NCBI GenBank assembly: GCA_030832085.1
Contig: JAURJU010000007.1
Coordinates: 1-64,000 of the forward strand
Direction of reading: 5' to 3'
Length of the DNA stretch: 64,000 bases
Source: Chitinophagales bacterium
Lineage (GTDB): Bacteria > Bacteroidota > Bacteroidia > Chitinophagales > Chitinophagaceae
The translations under genes and the position numbers were made by a program. A model generated the notes under the pieces. The model did not search any database and was not told where the DNA came from. It saw nothing but the letters and a program-made list of their open reading frames with translations. Within the stretch, counting starts at the first letter, position 1; each line of letters opens with the position of its first letter. This document shows positions 8,385 to 17,836 of this stretch, piece by piece.

Positions 8385-9251
8385 TCAATGCATGTGCAGG
8401 GGCCGTTTTTTTATCATCCCGCCCCTTATTTCCCTGACACTGTTGATCACCATGAATGCTTCTGGGTCGATGGACAGGATTTCGTTCTTGATTTTATTTA
8501 CTTCCAACCGGGTTACCACGGTATAAACAATATCCGTTTCTCTCAGAACCGTTCCCTTTTTTCCATGTCCCTTTGAGCCTTTATAAGTGGTAATCCCCCT
8601 TCCAAATTTTTCAATGATCATGGTGCTGATCTCTTCAGAATATTTGTTGGAAACAATTGTAATGGCGGTATATTCTTCTATCCCTTCGATAAAAAAATCG
8701 ACTGTTTTGGATGCCACCAGGTAGGTGAGAATTGAATAGAGTGCGGATTCAATCCCCAAAATATATGCCGCAAATAAGAAAATGATGATGTTGAACACCA
8801 AAATGATGTCCCCAATGGATGCGGAAATTCGCCTGCTGATGGTCAGTGCAAGGATTTCGGTTCCATCCAATACGCCTCCTCCCCGCATGGCCATGCCTAT
8901 GCCCGCGCCAAGGAAAAATCCACCAAAACTGGCCACGAGCAACTTGTCTTCGGTGACTTCCGGGTAGGGAATGATGGTCACTGCCATTGAAAGTGCAATG
9001 ATTGCAGCAAGTGCAGACCAAAACAGGCCAGGGCCAAATTGCCTGTAACCCAGCGCCAGGAATGGAAGGTTGATTGCGACGATAATGATTGAAAATGGCA
9101 GCTGTGTCACCTCGGTCAGCAACAGAGAGATACCAGTAGCACCTCCATCAATGAACTGACTGGGCAGCAAAAAACTTTTCAATCCAAAACCGGCAGAAAG
9201 GGCACCCATGGCAATGAAGACCCAGTTTTTGAAAATGAACACCCAATTCAT
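8385..9251 (-). CDS. YitT family membrane protein (DUF161/DUF2179)
   Basis: Five or six hydrophobic segments occupy the first two thirds, with the family motif FIDGGATGISLLL near the N-terminus and MRGGGVLDGTEILAL in the middle. A C-terminal soluble DUF2179 domain follows (from about EEYTAITIVSN onward). Function is unknown for the family. I start at the ATG at 9251 because AGGGAAG lies just before it. An alternative ATG at 9296 adds 15 residues but sits only four bases after a promoter-like TATTTTTG, which would make the transcript leaderless. The gene is transcribed away from prfC. Confidence 0.85.
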   Translation of the reverse strand: MNWVFIFKNWVFIAMGALSAGFGLKSFLLPSQFIDGGATGISLLLTEVTQLPFSIIIVAINLPFLALGYRQFGPGLFWSALAAIIALSMAVTIIPYPEVTEDKLLVASFGGFFLGAGIGMAMRGGGVLDGTEILALTISRRISASIGDIILVFNIIIFLFAAYILGIESALYSILTYLVASKTVDFFIEGIEEYTAITIVSNKYSEEISTMIIEKFGRGITTYKGSKGHGKKGTVLRETDIVYTVVTRLEVNKIKNEILSIDPEAFMVINSVREIRGGMIKKRPLHMH

Positions 9252-9300
9252 GGTCTTCCCTGGCAATTTCACTGGGTGGATTATTTTTCTTCCCATAGCT

Positions 9301-9308
9301 CAAAAATA
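9301..9308 (-). promoter_or_regulatory. -7-type box upstream of the YitT gene
   Basis: TATTTTTG on the minus strand matches TAnnTTTG exactly. No clear -33 TTTG is seen at the right distance. It is four bases from the longest possible start (9296) and about 50 from the preferred one (9251). Confidence 0.35.
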
Positions 9309-9455
9309 GTGATTGTTTGAGTCTTGGCTGTCTTTGAATCTGTTTCAGGATTTGTCTTTTATGTGATTTCATTAAATTGTACAGTTTGGCTGAAGTTTAT
9401 GCTTTTGTCCATTTGCCTGATCTCTTTGAACATGCCGACAACCAATAACTTGTCT

Positions 9456-9463
9456 TACCTTTG
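9456..9463 (+). promoter_or_regulatory. -7-type box upstream of prfC
   Basis: TACCTTTG matches TAnnTTTG and ends 13 bases before the prfC ATG at 9477, implying a very short leader. The nearest TTTG upstream (9425-9428) is spaced 27 bases away, longer than usual. Confidence 0.35.
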
Positions 9464-9476
9464 CGCATTCAAAGTC

Positions 9477-11063
9477 ATGAAATACGAAAACGAAATAAGC
9501 AAGCGCAGAACATTTGCGATCATTTCACATCCGGATGCAGGAAAGACAACCCTGACTGAGAAATTTCTCTTGTTCGGAGGTGCCATCCAGACTGCGGGTG
9601 CTGTAAAAAGCAACAAGATCAAAAAGCATGCAACGAGCGATTTCATGGAAATCGAACGGCAGCGTGGAATCAGTGTTGCCACCTCCGTAATGACTTTTGA
9701 ATATAAGGGTGTACTGATCAACCTTTTGGATACTCCCGGGCACAAGGATTTCGCTGAGGATACCTACCGAACACTAACAGCAGTTGACAGCGTCGTACTG
9801 GTAATTGATGGTGTAAAGGGTGTTGAAGAGCAAACCAGGAAGCTGATGGAAGTCTGCAGAATGCGCGACACTCCGGTAATCGTCTTTGTCAACAAGCTGG
9901 ACCGTGATGGCAAGGATCCTTTTGACCTGTTGGACGAAATTGAAAAGGAACTGAAGATTTTGTTGCACCCTTTGAGCTGGCCCATCAACATGGGGAAGGA
10001 CTTCAAAGGCGTGTACAGTCTATATGACAAAAGTCTGCTGTTGTTCAATGCCAATCAAAAGGCAACAGCAGAAGACAGTGTTCAAATCGACAACCTTGAT
10101 GATCCCATCCTGAACAACCTGGTTGGAGAAAAGGATGCTGATCAACTCAGGAGCGATTCGGAATTGATTGAAGGCGTGTATGGCGATTTTGACAATGAAG
10201 CATATCTCACTGGTGTAAAGGCGCCTGTGTTTTTTGGAAGTGCCATCAATAATTTTGGTGTCAAGGAACTGCTGGATACTTTTATTCGCATTTCTCCTGA
10301 GCCAAGAAGCCGCGAAACAACGGCAAGACATGTGGATGTGCAAGAAGACAAGTTCAGTGGTTTTATCTTCAAGATCCACGCCAACCTCGACCCCAAACAC
10401 CGCGACAGGATTGCCTTTTTGCGGGTTTGTTCCGGGAAGTTTGAGCGCAACAAGTATTTTCACCATGTCCGCCTGGACAAGGATGTTCGTTTCAGCAATC
10501 CTTACAGTTTTTTGGCGAGAGACAAGGATGTGATTGAGTCGGCCTACCCAGGTGATGTTGTAGGTTTGTTTGATACCGGAAATTTCAAAATTGGAGATAC
10601 CCTTACTGAGGGAGAGGAGTTTTATTTTACAGGCATTCCAAGTTTTTCTCCTGAAATTTTCAAGGAGGTCATCAACAAGGATCCCATGAAGACCAAGCAA
10701 CTCGAAAAAGGGCTCAACCAGCTGACGGATGAGGGTGTGGCCCAATTGTTCACCCAACACAATGGGAACAGAAAAATCATTGGTTGCGTTGGCGATCTTC
10801 AGTTTGAAGTGATACAATACAGGCTGCTGCAAGAATACGGGGCGTCAGTGCAATTCAATTCACTGCCTTTCTATAAGGCTTGTTGGCTGACTGCTGAGGA
10901 CAAATCAAAGTTGGAGGATTTTACAAGGTTCAAGACATCCAATACTGTCATTGACAAGGATGGCCATGTGGTTTATCTTGCCCAAAGCGATTGGTTCCTG
11001 AATACAGAAATTGCCAACAATCCTGGAATTACATTCCACTTCAGTTCTGAAATCCACAAGTGA
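9477..11063 (+). CDS. prfC: Peptide chain release factor 3
   Basis: Translational GTPase that recycles RF1/RF2 from the ribosome after peptide release. The chosen start gives 528 aa, almost the same as the E. coli protein, beginning [21 protein letters not shown]1 is SHPDAGKTT (about residues 17-25); G3 DTPGHKDF and G4 NKLDRDG follow, then the RF3-specific domains II and III. The longer open frame upstream (to 9324) has no family similarity and crosses a promoter-like box. It converges on purB with a 12-base gap. Confidence 0.96.
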   Translation: MKYENEISKRRTFAIISHPDAGKTTLTEKFLLFGGAIQTAGAVKSNKIKKHATSDFMEIERQRGISVATSVMTFEYKGVLINLLDTPGHKDFAEDTYRTLTAVDSVVLVIDGVKGVEEQTRKLMEVCRMRDTPVIVFVNKLDRDGKDPFDLLDEIEKELKILLHPLSWPINMGKDFKGVYSLYDKSLLLFNANQKATAEDSVQIDNLDDPILNNLVGEKDADQLRSDSELIEGVYGDFDNEAYLTGVKAPVFFGSAINNFGVKELLDTFIRISPEPRSRETTARHVDVQEDKFSGFIFKIHANLDPKHRDRIAFLRVCSGKFERNKYFHHVRLDKDVRFSNPYSFLARDKDVIESAYPGDVVGLFDTGNFKIGDTLTEGEEFYFTGIPSFSPEIFKEVINKDPMKTKQLEKGLNQLTDEGVAQLFTQHNGNRKIIGCVGDLQFEVIQYRLLQEYGASVQFNSLPFYKACWLTAEDKSKLEDFTRFKTSNTVIDKDGHVVYLAQSDWFLNTEIANNPGITFHFSSEIHK

Positions 11064-11075
11064 TTTACATTCAAC

Positions 11076-12416
11076 CTATCCCATTACTCCGGTATAATTG
11101 AACGGTGTAATCCGCTTCAATTCAGCTTTTACAGTTGCTTTTACCTTGAGTGTTGAAATGAACGCGTGGATTGTTTTTTTGTCTATGGCGCCCTTGCCCC
11201 TGGTCAATTCCTTCAGCGCTTCGTAGGGTGCTGGATAATTTTCCCTTCGAAGGATGGTTTGTATGGCTTCGGCAACCACAGCCCAATTCCTGTCAAGGTC
11301 TGCCCTGATGGCATCTTCGTTCAGTACAAGTTTACCCAACCCTTTGTTGATCGAGTTGATGGATATCATGGTATGGGCGAGTGGGATTCCTATGTTCCTG
11401 ATCACCGTTGAGTCGGTGAGGTCACGCTGAAGCCTTGAAACCGGTAGTTTGGCCGAAAAGTGCTCAAACAGCGCATTGGCGATGCCAAGATTTCCCTCTG
11501 CATTTTCAAAGTCAATCGGATTTACCTTGTGTGGCATGGCTGAAGAGCCGACTTCACCTTTTCTGGTTTTCTGGCGAAAATACTCCATTGAAATATAGGT
11601 CCAGGCATCCCTGCAAAGGTCAACCAAGATGGTATTGATCCTTTTTATTCCGTCGAATTGCGCTGCCAAGTGGTCATAGTGCTCAATTTGTGTAGTATAC
11701 TGCTGGCGTTGCAGTCCCAATTTGCTTTCACAAAATGCATTGGAAAACCTTACCCAGTTGATTTTTGGATAGGCTACTGCATGTGCATTGAAATTTCCTG
11801 TTGCGCCACCAAATTTGCATGAATAAGGAACCTGGTTCAGCAGTCTGATTTGGTCTTCAAGCCTTTCCACAAATACCATGATTTCTTTTCCGAGGTTGGT
11901 AGGAGATGCGGGTTGGCCATGTGTCCTTGCCAGCATGGGGATATTTTTCCAGCTGTTGGCCAATTTCCTGAGTGAAATGCAAAGGTTTGTGATGGCAGGG
12001 AGGTATTCACCCTCGAGTGATTCCTTCCACATCAATGGTACTGCTGTATTGTTGACATCCTGTGATGTGAGACCAAAGTGAATGAATTCTTTCAGGTGTC
12101 CCAGTTCATGATTTTCCAGTGTTTGTTTCATGTAATATTCCAAAGCCTTGACGTCGTGGTTGGTCACTTTTTCAAGTTGCTTGATCTCCATGGCTGTTTC
12201 CGGACTGAAATCAAGGTAAATCTTCCTGAGTTTTTTCGCATTTGCGCCACTCAGGCTGAACAATTTTTTCTGTGAAAGGGCGATAAAATATTCTGTTTCA
12301 ACCCTGAGACGGTATTGCATCAGGGCAAATTCTGAAAAATATGCTGAAAGGATTTCTACTTGTGAGCGGTAACGACCATCGATAGGAGAAATTGCGGTAA
12401 GTGTATTGAGTTCCAT
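11076..12416 (-). CDS. purB: Adenylosuccinate lyase
   Basis: Purine pathway enzyme that releases fumarate from SAICAR and from adenylosuccinate. At 446 aa it belongs to the fumarase/aspartase superfamily: THGQPASPT begins at residue 165 and the mobile signature loop GSSAMPHKVNP is at 290-300, containing the catalytic serine. The N-terminus LTAISPIDGRYR is typical of the E. coli-type PurB. It is divergent from mqnA, with only 47 bases between the two starts. Confidence 0.97.
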   Translation of the reverse strand: MELNTLTAISPIDGRYRSQVEILSAYFSEFALMQYRLRVETEYFIALSQKKLFSLSGANAKKLRKIYLDFSPETAMEIKQLEKVTNHDVKALEYYMKQTLENHELGHLKEFIHFGLTSQDVNNTAVPLMWKESLEGEYLPAITNLCISLRKLANSWKNIPMLARTHGQPASPTNLGKEIMVFVERLEDQIRLLNQVPYSCKFGGATGNFNAHAVAYPKINWVRFSNAFCESKLGLQRQQYTTQIEHYDHLAAQFDGIKRINTILVDLCRDAWTYISMEYFRQKTRKGEVGSSAMPHKVNPIDFENAEGNLGIANALFEHFSAKLPVSRLQRDLTDSTVIRNIGIPLAHTMISINSINKGLGKLVLNEDAIRADLDRNWAVVAEAIQTILRRENYPAPYEALKELTRGKGAIDKKTIHAFISTLKVKATVKAELKRITPFNYTGVMG

Positions 12417-12463
12417 TGTGTACCTGAATTGATGTAATTTGCGGCTAAATTACGTCAATATAA

Positions 12464-13210
12464 GTGGAAAGGAAAATCAGGATCGGTGCCGTGAGCTATT
12501 TGAATACCAAGCCACTCTTGTATGGGTTGCAAAATGGACCAATAAGCGATGCCATTGGGTTGGCTTTGGATTATCCATCCAATTTGGTCAAGTCTTTGAA
12601 AAATGATCAGATTGACATTGGCTTGCTTCCAGTAGCGGCATTGGCGGACATGGAGGATTACCAGATTGTTTCTGACTTTTGTATTGGAACAGAGGGAGAG
12701 GTTGCGTCAGTATGCGTTTTCAGTGAGGTTCCCATGGAAGATATTGACACGGTCTTGTTGGATTATCAATCCCGTACATCTGTTTTACTCTGTAGGATTT
12801 TGTTTACCCAACATTGGAAAAAAAGAGTTCAGTTCATCAACGCAACAGATGAATCCTATATTGACAGGATAAAAGGGAATGTGGCAGGTTTGGTCATAGG
12901 GGATAGGGCACTAAGGATCAGGGAAAGACATAAATACATCTTCGACCTCGGACTGGGTTGGAAGGAAATGACTGGATTGCCATTTGTTTTTGCAGTTTGG
13001 ACAGCAAAGCACAAAGTAAGCGAGGAATTCATTTCCTTGTTCAACACAGCCAATCGATTGGGATTGGAAAATATAGGGTTGATCATCAGTCATAACAACA
13101 TGGACTACTATCCGATGGAGGTGTATTTCCGAAAAAACATCAGTTATTTTTTTACTGAAAATATGCGGCTTAGCATGAGACTTTTTTTATCTTCCCTAAA
13201 AAATATTTGA
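12464..13210 (+). CDS. mqnA: Chorismate dehydratase (futalosine pathway)
   Basis: First enzyme of the futalosine route to menaquinone: dehydrates chorismate to 3-enolpyruvyl-benzoate. The 248-aa protein has the periplasmic-binding-protein-like fold of MqnA, with the characteristic start IRIGAVSYLNTKPLLYG and the DIGLLPVAAL and GDRALR segments. The start codon is GTG. MqnE, the next step, is in this window at 44842-45969 but far away, so the pathway genes are dispersed. Confidence 0.9.
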   Translation: MERKIRIGAVSYLNTKPLLYGLQNGPISDAIGLALDYPSNLVKSLKNDQIDIGLLPVAALADMEDYQIVSDFCIGTEGEVASVCVFSEVPMEDIDTVLLDYQSRTSVLLCRILFTQHWKKRVQFINATDESYIDRIKGNVAGLVIGDRALRIRERHKYIFDLGLGWKEMTGLPFVFAVWTAKHKVSEEFISLFNTANRLGLENIGLIISHNNMDYYPMEVYFRKNISYFFTENMRLSMRLFLSSLKNI

Positions 13211-13302
13211 ATCTTCAGAATGTATTATTCGCCAAGACTGAGAAAAGTTTACAACGAATCACTTGTGCAAAAACATTCTTTTAATTATTAAAATAAATAT
13301 CA

Positions 13303-13950
13303 ATGCGTTCACTGTTAAGAAAAGCAAGAGGTTTCATTGCCAACAAAACCTATTCATTAAAAGGAATAGTCAAAGGACATCATCTTATGACATACAGGGG
13401 AGTTCCCTGCATCAAGTGCCCATTTGATTATGTAATTTATCAAATGATACTGGATGAGGTCCGTCCTGATCTGATTATAGAAATTGGAACAAATTGTGGT
13501 GGTAGTGCTCTTTATCTAGCAGATATGCTGGAAAATATTGGAAGGGGGGAGATTCACACCATTGATATTGATGATCGGGCATATGAATTGGCAAAGAAAA
13601 ACAAGCGCATTAAATTTTTCCATGAAGGATGGGAAGGATATGATCTAGAAAATGCAAAGGGCTTTGAGAAAATTCTTGTGATTGAAGATGGTTCCCATGA
13701 ATTTGAATCGTGCTTGGGTGCCATGAGAAAATTTGGCCATCTAGTTTCCGATGGATCTTATATGATTGTTGAAGATGGGATCGTAGATGCATTGGGCCAA
13801 TCTGGCATGTTTGGAGGCGGTCCGGTTAAGGCCATTAAAAACTTCATGAAAAACAATACAGCATTTCAAATTGATCACCGTTGGATCAACATGTTTGGTA
13901 AAAACGCAACATTCAATACACTTGGGTACCTGAAAAAATTGACCCCTTAA
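13303..13950 (+). CDS. CmcI-like (cephalosporin hydroxylase family) methyltransferase
   Basis: The 215-aa protein has a Rossmann SAM site, EIGTNCGGSA at residues 60-69, then an acidic beta-2 end (IDID) and metal-type residues in DGSH (129-132) and VED (156-158). This pattern is typical of the CmcI/rhamnosyl-O-methyltransferase family, whose members O-methylate sugars or small molecules despite the historical name. It has no signal peptide. It opens a region of glycosyltransferases, so O-methylation of a glycan is the likeliest role. It converges on the next methyltransferase with a 22-base gap. The exact substrate is unknown. Confidence 0.75.
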   Translation: MRSLLRKARGFIANKTYSLKGIVKGHHLMTYRGVPCIKCPFDYVIYQMILDEVRPDLIIEIGTNCGGSALYLADMLENIGRGEIHTIDIDDRAYELAKKNKRIKFFHEGWEGYDLENAKGFEKILVIEDGSHEFESCLGAMRKFGHLVSDGSYMIVEDGIVDALGQSGMFGGGPVKAIKNFMKNNTAFQIDHRWINMFGKNATFNTLGYLKKLTP

Positions 13951-13972
13951 AATGTTGCTAAGCATCAATTTT

Positions 13973-14815
13973 TTATTTCCTTGGTTTGACAAATATGTTT
14001 TTCAATATCCTTAAAGGTGAGAGTATGATAAATCCTACCTTGTAGCGGATGGATAAAGATTTGAATTGGGCTGTGATTTTTTCAACCAGGTTGTTTTCGG
14101 TGAAGAAACTGTCTTTTTTCAGATCGGATGGAAGAACCAAGGCCGAATTGCTGGCAATGGCAATCGTAAACTCTCCCTGGGGTCTGGACGAATCTCCAAT
14201 TTTGCTAAAATCCCCTTCATACCAAATCAGTGGTGACTCGTCGTTGGAGGTCTCATTGTAGATGTATGATCCAGTGATGAATTTTTGATTGAGTAGGGTT
14301 ACATCAGAAAAATACCTTTTTACCAGCGTTTCAAACTCTTTTTTGTAAAGTTCTTTGATGTGAAATTTGTTTTTAACCCCTTTTAGGTCGGTGTAGACAT
14401 ATTTGTCTGGTGTTGATATGATGCATACTCCATCAGGCTTTAACACCCTTTTTATTTCCTTCATCATTTCATCATGCTTGTCATGGTGTTCAATTGTCTC
14501 AAAGCTTACGACAACATCAAAAGATGCATCTTGACAGGGAATATTGGATGTGTCTCCTTGCAAAAATTCAGTATTGTGTTTTTGGTATTTTATTTTTGCT
14601 TCTGCAATGGTTTTTTCATCGATGTCAACGCCAGTGATTTCAAGTGCGTGTATTGACAGCAGATTTGTCCCATATCCTTCTCCACAGGCGATATCGAGCA
14701 CTTTTTTATTGGCACAAAACATTTCAGCGATCTTATATCGGTGAAGGTGCTCTGCCATTCCTTGGCTTAAATCCCCTTGTTCTAATCTTTCTCCTGTTGG
14801 ATTTTTTGAAAACAT
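13973..14815 (-). CDS. Class I SAM-dependent methyltransferase
   Basis: A Methyltransf_11/25-type protein with motif I VLDIACGEGYGTNLL at about residues 39-53, the acidic GVDIDE after it, and FDVVVSFETIEHHDKHDEMM followed by LKPDGVCIISTP, the standard motifs for this fold. The C-terminal 100 residues are divergent and end in a short basic tail. ATG at 14815 is preferred over an upstream TTG. It is co-oriented with the glycosyltransferase upstream (30-base gap), so it probably modifies a sugar or lipid carrier made by this cluster. Confidence 0.8.
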   Translation of the reverse strand: MFSKNPTGERLEQGDLSQGMAEHLHRYKIAEMFCANKKVLDIACGEGYGTNLLSIHALEITGVDIDEKTIAEAKIKYQKHNTEFLQGDTSNIPCQDASFDVVVSFETIEHHDKHDEMMKEIKRVLKPDGVCIISTPDKYVYTDLKGVKNKFHIKELYKKEFETLVKRYFSDVTLLNQKFITGSYIYNETSNDESPLIWYEGDFSKIGDSSRPQGEFTIAIASNSALVLPSDLKKDSFFTENNLVEKITAQFKSLSIRYKVGFIILSPLRILKNIFVKPRK

Positions 14816-14845
14816 CAATAATGGTTTAAGGTATTGGTTGTATGT

Positions 14846-15667
14846 CTATTCGTATTTATTGGTAATTCTATTGAGCATCAATTTGAATATTGTGGCAAAA
14901 GCTGTCCTCCTTTCTGTATAAAGAACTTTGTTGTCGGCAATAAGCTGAACCAGCGATTCCATATACCAATCCTGATGCTTCCGTACAATATAGGCAATAA
15001 TGTTTTTCCTGTTGGGAATTGTCTTGTTTTTATGGGTTGACTTCTGGGTTTGCCTGTAAAAGAAAAGGACTTCCTTGATGACATGGATGGTCCAGCCTTT
15101 TTGTGTGATTCTGATGTAAAACTCCCAGTCCTCATATCCCAGGGTCATTGACTCATCGTAACCCCCAACTTCATCCCAGCATGATTTTCTTACCATGGCA
15201 CATGCAGGACATTCACTGCTGAATAAAAAATTAAACTGGTCGCCACCCCTTGGTTTTGATATTTTGTTGTCTTCGCCAAACATTTTCATGTGGCTGGTGA
15301 CCACTGCAACATTGGGTGTATTGTTGAGTATTGTCAGGCCTTTTTCAAAAAAAGTAGGATCAAAATAATCGTCTGCATCCAGGGCGACTATAATGTTTCC
15401 TTTTGCATGATTCACTCCAAAGTTTCGGGCAGAAGACATTTTTCCGTTTTCCTTGTGCAAAACCGTTGCCGTACTGGGATCGATATTTTTCAGCACATCC
15501 AACGTAAATGGGTCTGTTGAGCCATCATTTACGATGATGGTTTCAAAATGCTGATAGGTCTGTTTTTTTAAATGAGACAGGGTTTCTTCAAGATAGATGC
15601 CATCATTGAAACAGGGTATGACAACAGAAATAAAGTTCACAGTAATTGTTTTCCCCATTTGGTTCAT
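14846..15667 (-). CDS. Family 2 glycosyltransferase
   Basis: A cytosolic GT-A enzyme. The nucleotide-sugar fold begins with ISVVIPCFNDG (about 13-23), IVNDGSTDP follows at 45-53, and the metal-binding DADD motif is at residues 97-100. The ARNFGVNHAKG segment is also typical of GT2. At 273 aa it has no membrane segment, so it acts at the inner face of the membrane on a lipid-linked acceptor. It precedes the class I methyltransferase on the same strand. Donor sugar cannot be inferred. Confidence 0.88.
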   Translation of the reverse strand: MNQMGKTITVNFISVVIPCFNDGIYLEETLSHLKKQTYQHFETIIVNDGSTDPFTLDVLKNIDPSTATVLHKENGKMSSARNFGVNHAKGNIIVALDADDYFDPTFFEKGLTILNNTPNVAVVTSHMKMFGEDNKISKPRGGDQFNFLFSSECPACAMVRKSCWDEVGGYDESMTLGYEDWEFYIRITQKGWTIHVIKEVLFFYRQTQKSTHKNKTIPNRKNIIAYIVRKHQDWYMESLVQLIADNKVLYTERRTAFATIFKLMLNRITNKYE

Positions 15668-15722
15668 GTGTTTGATGTCGGCCTTCCAAATTTCAATCCT
15701 ATGGAATGCATTGGAGTTTATC

Positions 15723-15730
15723 TATATTTG
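15723..15730 (+). promoter_or_regulatory. -7-type box upstream of the second GT2 gene
   Basis: TATATTTG matches TAnnTTTG and lies 34 bases before the ATG at 15765, in the 97-base divergent gap between two glycosyltransferases. No good -33 element is visible. Confidence 0.35.
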
Positions 15731-15764
15731 TGATGCCTAAAAATACGATTAAATCTGTCTGATC

Positions 15765-16703
15765 ATGGTCTCCATTTGTGTTCCTGCCTACAAAAAGCCT
15801 GAATATGTCCGAAGGCTTCTTGATGCCTTGTTGGTGCAGGATTACAAGGATCTTGAGGTAATCATCACTGATGATTCCCCCAATGATGATATAAAATTAG
15901 CAATAGCACCCTACTTAACCCAATTAAATATTCAATATCACAGAAACATTCCAGCCTTGGGAAGCCCAAAAAATTGGAATGCTGCCATTGAATTGTCATC
16001 TGGAGATTTTTTCATGCTCATGCACCAAGATGATTGGTTTTATGACAAATCTGCCATTTCCAAGTTTGTTGAAATTTTTGAAAAAAAACCACATGTTTCA
16101 TTTGTGTTCTGTAAAAACACTGCACTGCATCCGGATGGGACATTTGTAGTGCTGCAAGCCATACCTTCCTTGTTGACCCAATTGGGTTCATATCCCAATC
16201 GTTTGTTGCTGTCGCAAGTGATGGGGCCGCCGAGCAATGTAATGCTCAGGTCATCTGTAAAGAAGAAAGTGGCATATGATGAGAAGCTGATTTGGTTGGT
16301 TGATGTTGATTATAATGCAAGGTTGATCAAAGCAGGATTTGAGTATGCCTATCTTGATGAACACCTTGTTAACATTGGCTTACACAAGGACCAGACCACT
16401 GAGTATTGCAGGGAGAATACCGATATCATGTTTCGGGAAAACATTTGGGTTGCACAGAAAATCGGACCTGCTGCATTCAAGGATATCCTGATATATGATT
16501 ACTACTGGCGACTGCTCAGGAATTATGGTATCCGAAGCATTTCGGATTTTTGTGCAAATAAGCTGTCTGAAGCGGATTTGCTCCCTGTGGTCAACTTCAT
16601 GTTGAAGTGGCAAGCGAGAATCCCTTCTGCTTTGCTGACGATTGGCCCCATTTCAAAGCTTCTGATGGCATTGAACTACCTTTTGTCCCCCTTTAAAAAG
16701 TAA
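15765..16703 (+). CDS. Family 2 glycosyltransferase
   Basis: The 312-aa GT-A protein begins VSICVPAYKKPEYVRRLLDAL and has ITDDSPNDD at about 34-42 and a HQDD metal-site motif (87-90) in place of the usual DxD. The C-terminal part is helical with no clear membrane span. Divergent from the previous GT2 gene and overlapping the end of the acyltransferase gene tail-to-tail by 28 bases. Likely adds one sugar to a surface polysaccharide or glycan. Confidence 0.87.
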   Translation: MVSICVPAYKKPEYVRRLLDALLVQDYKDLEVIITDDSPNDDIKLAIAPYLTQLNIQYHRNIPALGSPKNWNAAIELSSGDFFMLMHQDDWFYDKSAISKFVEIFEKKPHVSFVFCKNTALHPDGTFVVLQAIPSLLTQLGSYPNRLLLSQVMGPPSNVMLRSSVKKKVAYDEKLIWLVDVDYNARLIKAGFEYAYLDEHLVNIGLHKDQTTEYCRENTDIMFRENIWVAQKIGPAAFKDILIYDYYWRLLRNYGIRSISDFCANKLSEADLLPVVNFMLKWQARIPSALLTIGPISKLLMALNYLLSPFKK

Positions 16704-17737
16704 CGCTTCATCCCCAGTGCTTGTTTTTCGATGCATTGCCAGGACATGATGCCCATGAACAAACTCAACAAGGTGCTGGCCATCAACAGCAAAAGGGTAC
16801 TGGGTTTTAGGGCAAAAATGAGCAACTGCTGTATAGGAAAAGCATAGAGGTACATCCCGTAAGAGGGGTCTCCAAGGGTTTGATGAATCCATGAAGCCAT
16901 TCTTGATTTCTTTTTTCCAATGTGAATGATTGCAAATGAAAGCGGCACCAGTAGAAATATCCTATCGGTCTTCAACAGGATGCACAGGGTTATCATCGAT
17001 AGAGAACAGGCAAAAGCCCATTTTTTGAATAGAATTTCATCCCATGCAAAGCATGCCAAAAATGATCCCATGAAAAAATAACTTCCAAGCTCAAGCAACA
17101 GCTCCAATTGAATGGGTCTTTGTACGGCGTGAACCCACCCAGGAAGAAAGACCGGTAATAATATGCAACAGCCTAGAAATATGGCAATGATCAATGTAAT
17201 AGGTTTTTTAAATTTCCTGATGGGAAAAACCAGTAAAAGCATCAGATAGCAGAGAAACTCAAATCTGATGGTCCAAAGCGATCCGTTTACTGCCTTTGAC
17301 CTAAGGCCTTCAAACACTCCCGGTATGTTAAAATGTGACCTGAGCAGTAGCACATTGTCTGTAAAATAGGTATAGATCTCAGGGTTGAAGAGAAAGGGTG
17401 TTTTTTTTGATGGATATATAAAATATATTGCCAGCAATGATAGCAACAATGCCATGATCAGTCCTGGAAATATCCTCAGTACCCTTTTGACAAGGTACTC
17501 GTACACCGAATTGCTTCTTACAAGGCTATGGAATATCAGGTAACCGCTGATGACAAAAAATCCTTTCACCCCTATATATGAAAATATCAGATAATTTCCC
17601 GTCAACCATGCCAGGGGATCACTGATGCTGTCGTTGTTCAGAAAATAACTGTGAGAGATCACCACGAACCAAGAGAATACAATACGCAAAATGTCAAAAT
17701 TGTTTGCTTCCCTCGATGTTGTCATCTGAATGGGCAT
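16676..17737 (-). CDS. Acyltransferase 3 family membrane protein
   Basis: An integral membrane acyltransferase of the OafA/NodX type, 353 aa with about ten hydrophobic segments. The N-terminal NNFDILRIVFSWFVVISHSYF carries the catalytic-type histidine of this family (ISHS), and GSLWTIRFEFLCYL and DPSYGMYLYAFPIQQ are further family motifs. Such proteins move acetyl or other acyl groups onto sugars of O-antigen or capsule at the membrane. Its place among glycosyltransferases fits glycan acylation. It overlaps the convergent GT2 gene by 28 bases. Confidence 0.88.
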   Translation of the reverse strand: MPIQMTTSREANNFDILRIVFSWFVVISHSYFLNNDSISDPLAWLTGNYLIFSYIGVKGFFVISGYLIFHSLVRSNSVYEYLVKRVLRIFPGLIMALLLSLLAIYFIYPSKKTPFLFNPEIYTYFTDNVLLLRSHFNIPGVFEGLRSKAVNGSLWTIRFEFLCYLMLLLVFPIRKFKKPITLIIAIFLGCCILLPVFLPGWVHAVQRPIQLELLLELGSYFFMGSFLACFAWDEILFKKWAFACSLSMITLCILLKTDRIFLLVPLSFAIIHIGKKKSRMASWIHQTLGDPSYGMYLYAFPIQQLLIFALKPSTLLLLMASTLLSLFMGIMSWQCIEKQALGMKRYFLKGDKR

Positions 17738-17766
17738 GTTACGGTTGCTGGATTTTGCGTTTGTGC

Positions 17767-17774
17767 AAATATAT
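17767..17774 (-). promoter_or_regulatory. -7-type box upstream of the acyltransferase gene
   Basis: TATATTTG on the minus strand, an exact TAnnTTTG match, ends 29 bases before the ATG at 17737. A -33 element is not obvious. Confidence 0.35.
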
Positions 17775-17836
17775 TCCCTTTGCGCTTATCGACCATTTAG
17801 ATTTCCATGATAGGAGTTTATTTGTATCTTTCAAAC

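Noticed and set aside
10020-10832. 270-codon minus-strand open frame inside prfC
   Set aside because: Lies wholly opposite a clear RF3 gene, has no start context or known motif, and its residues read as the reverse-complement shadow of conserved RF3 codons.
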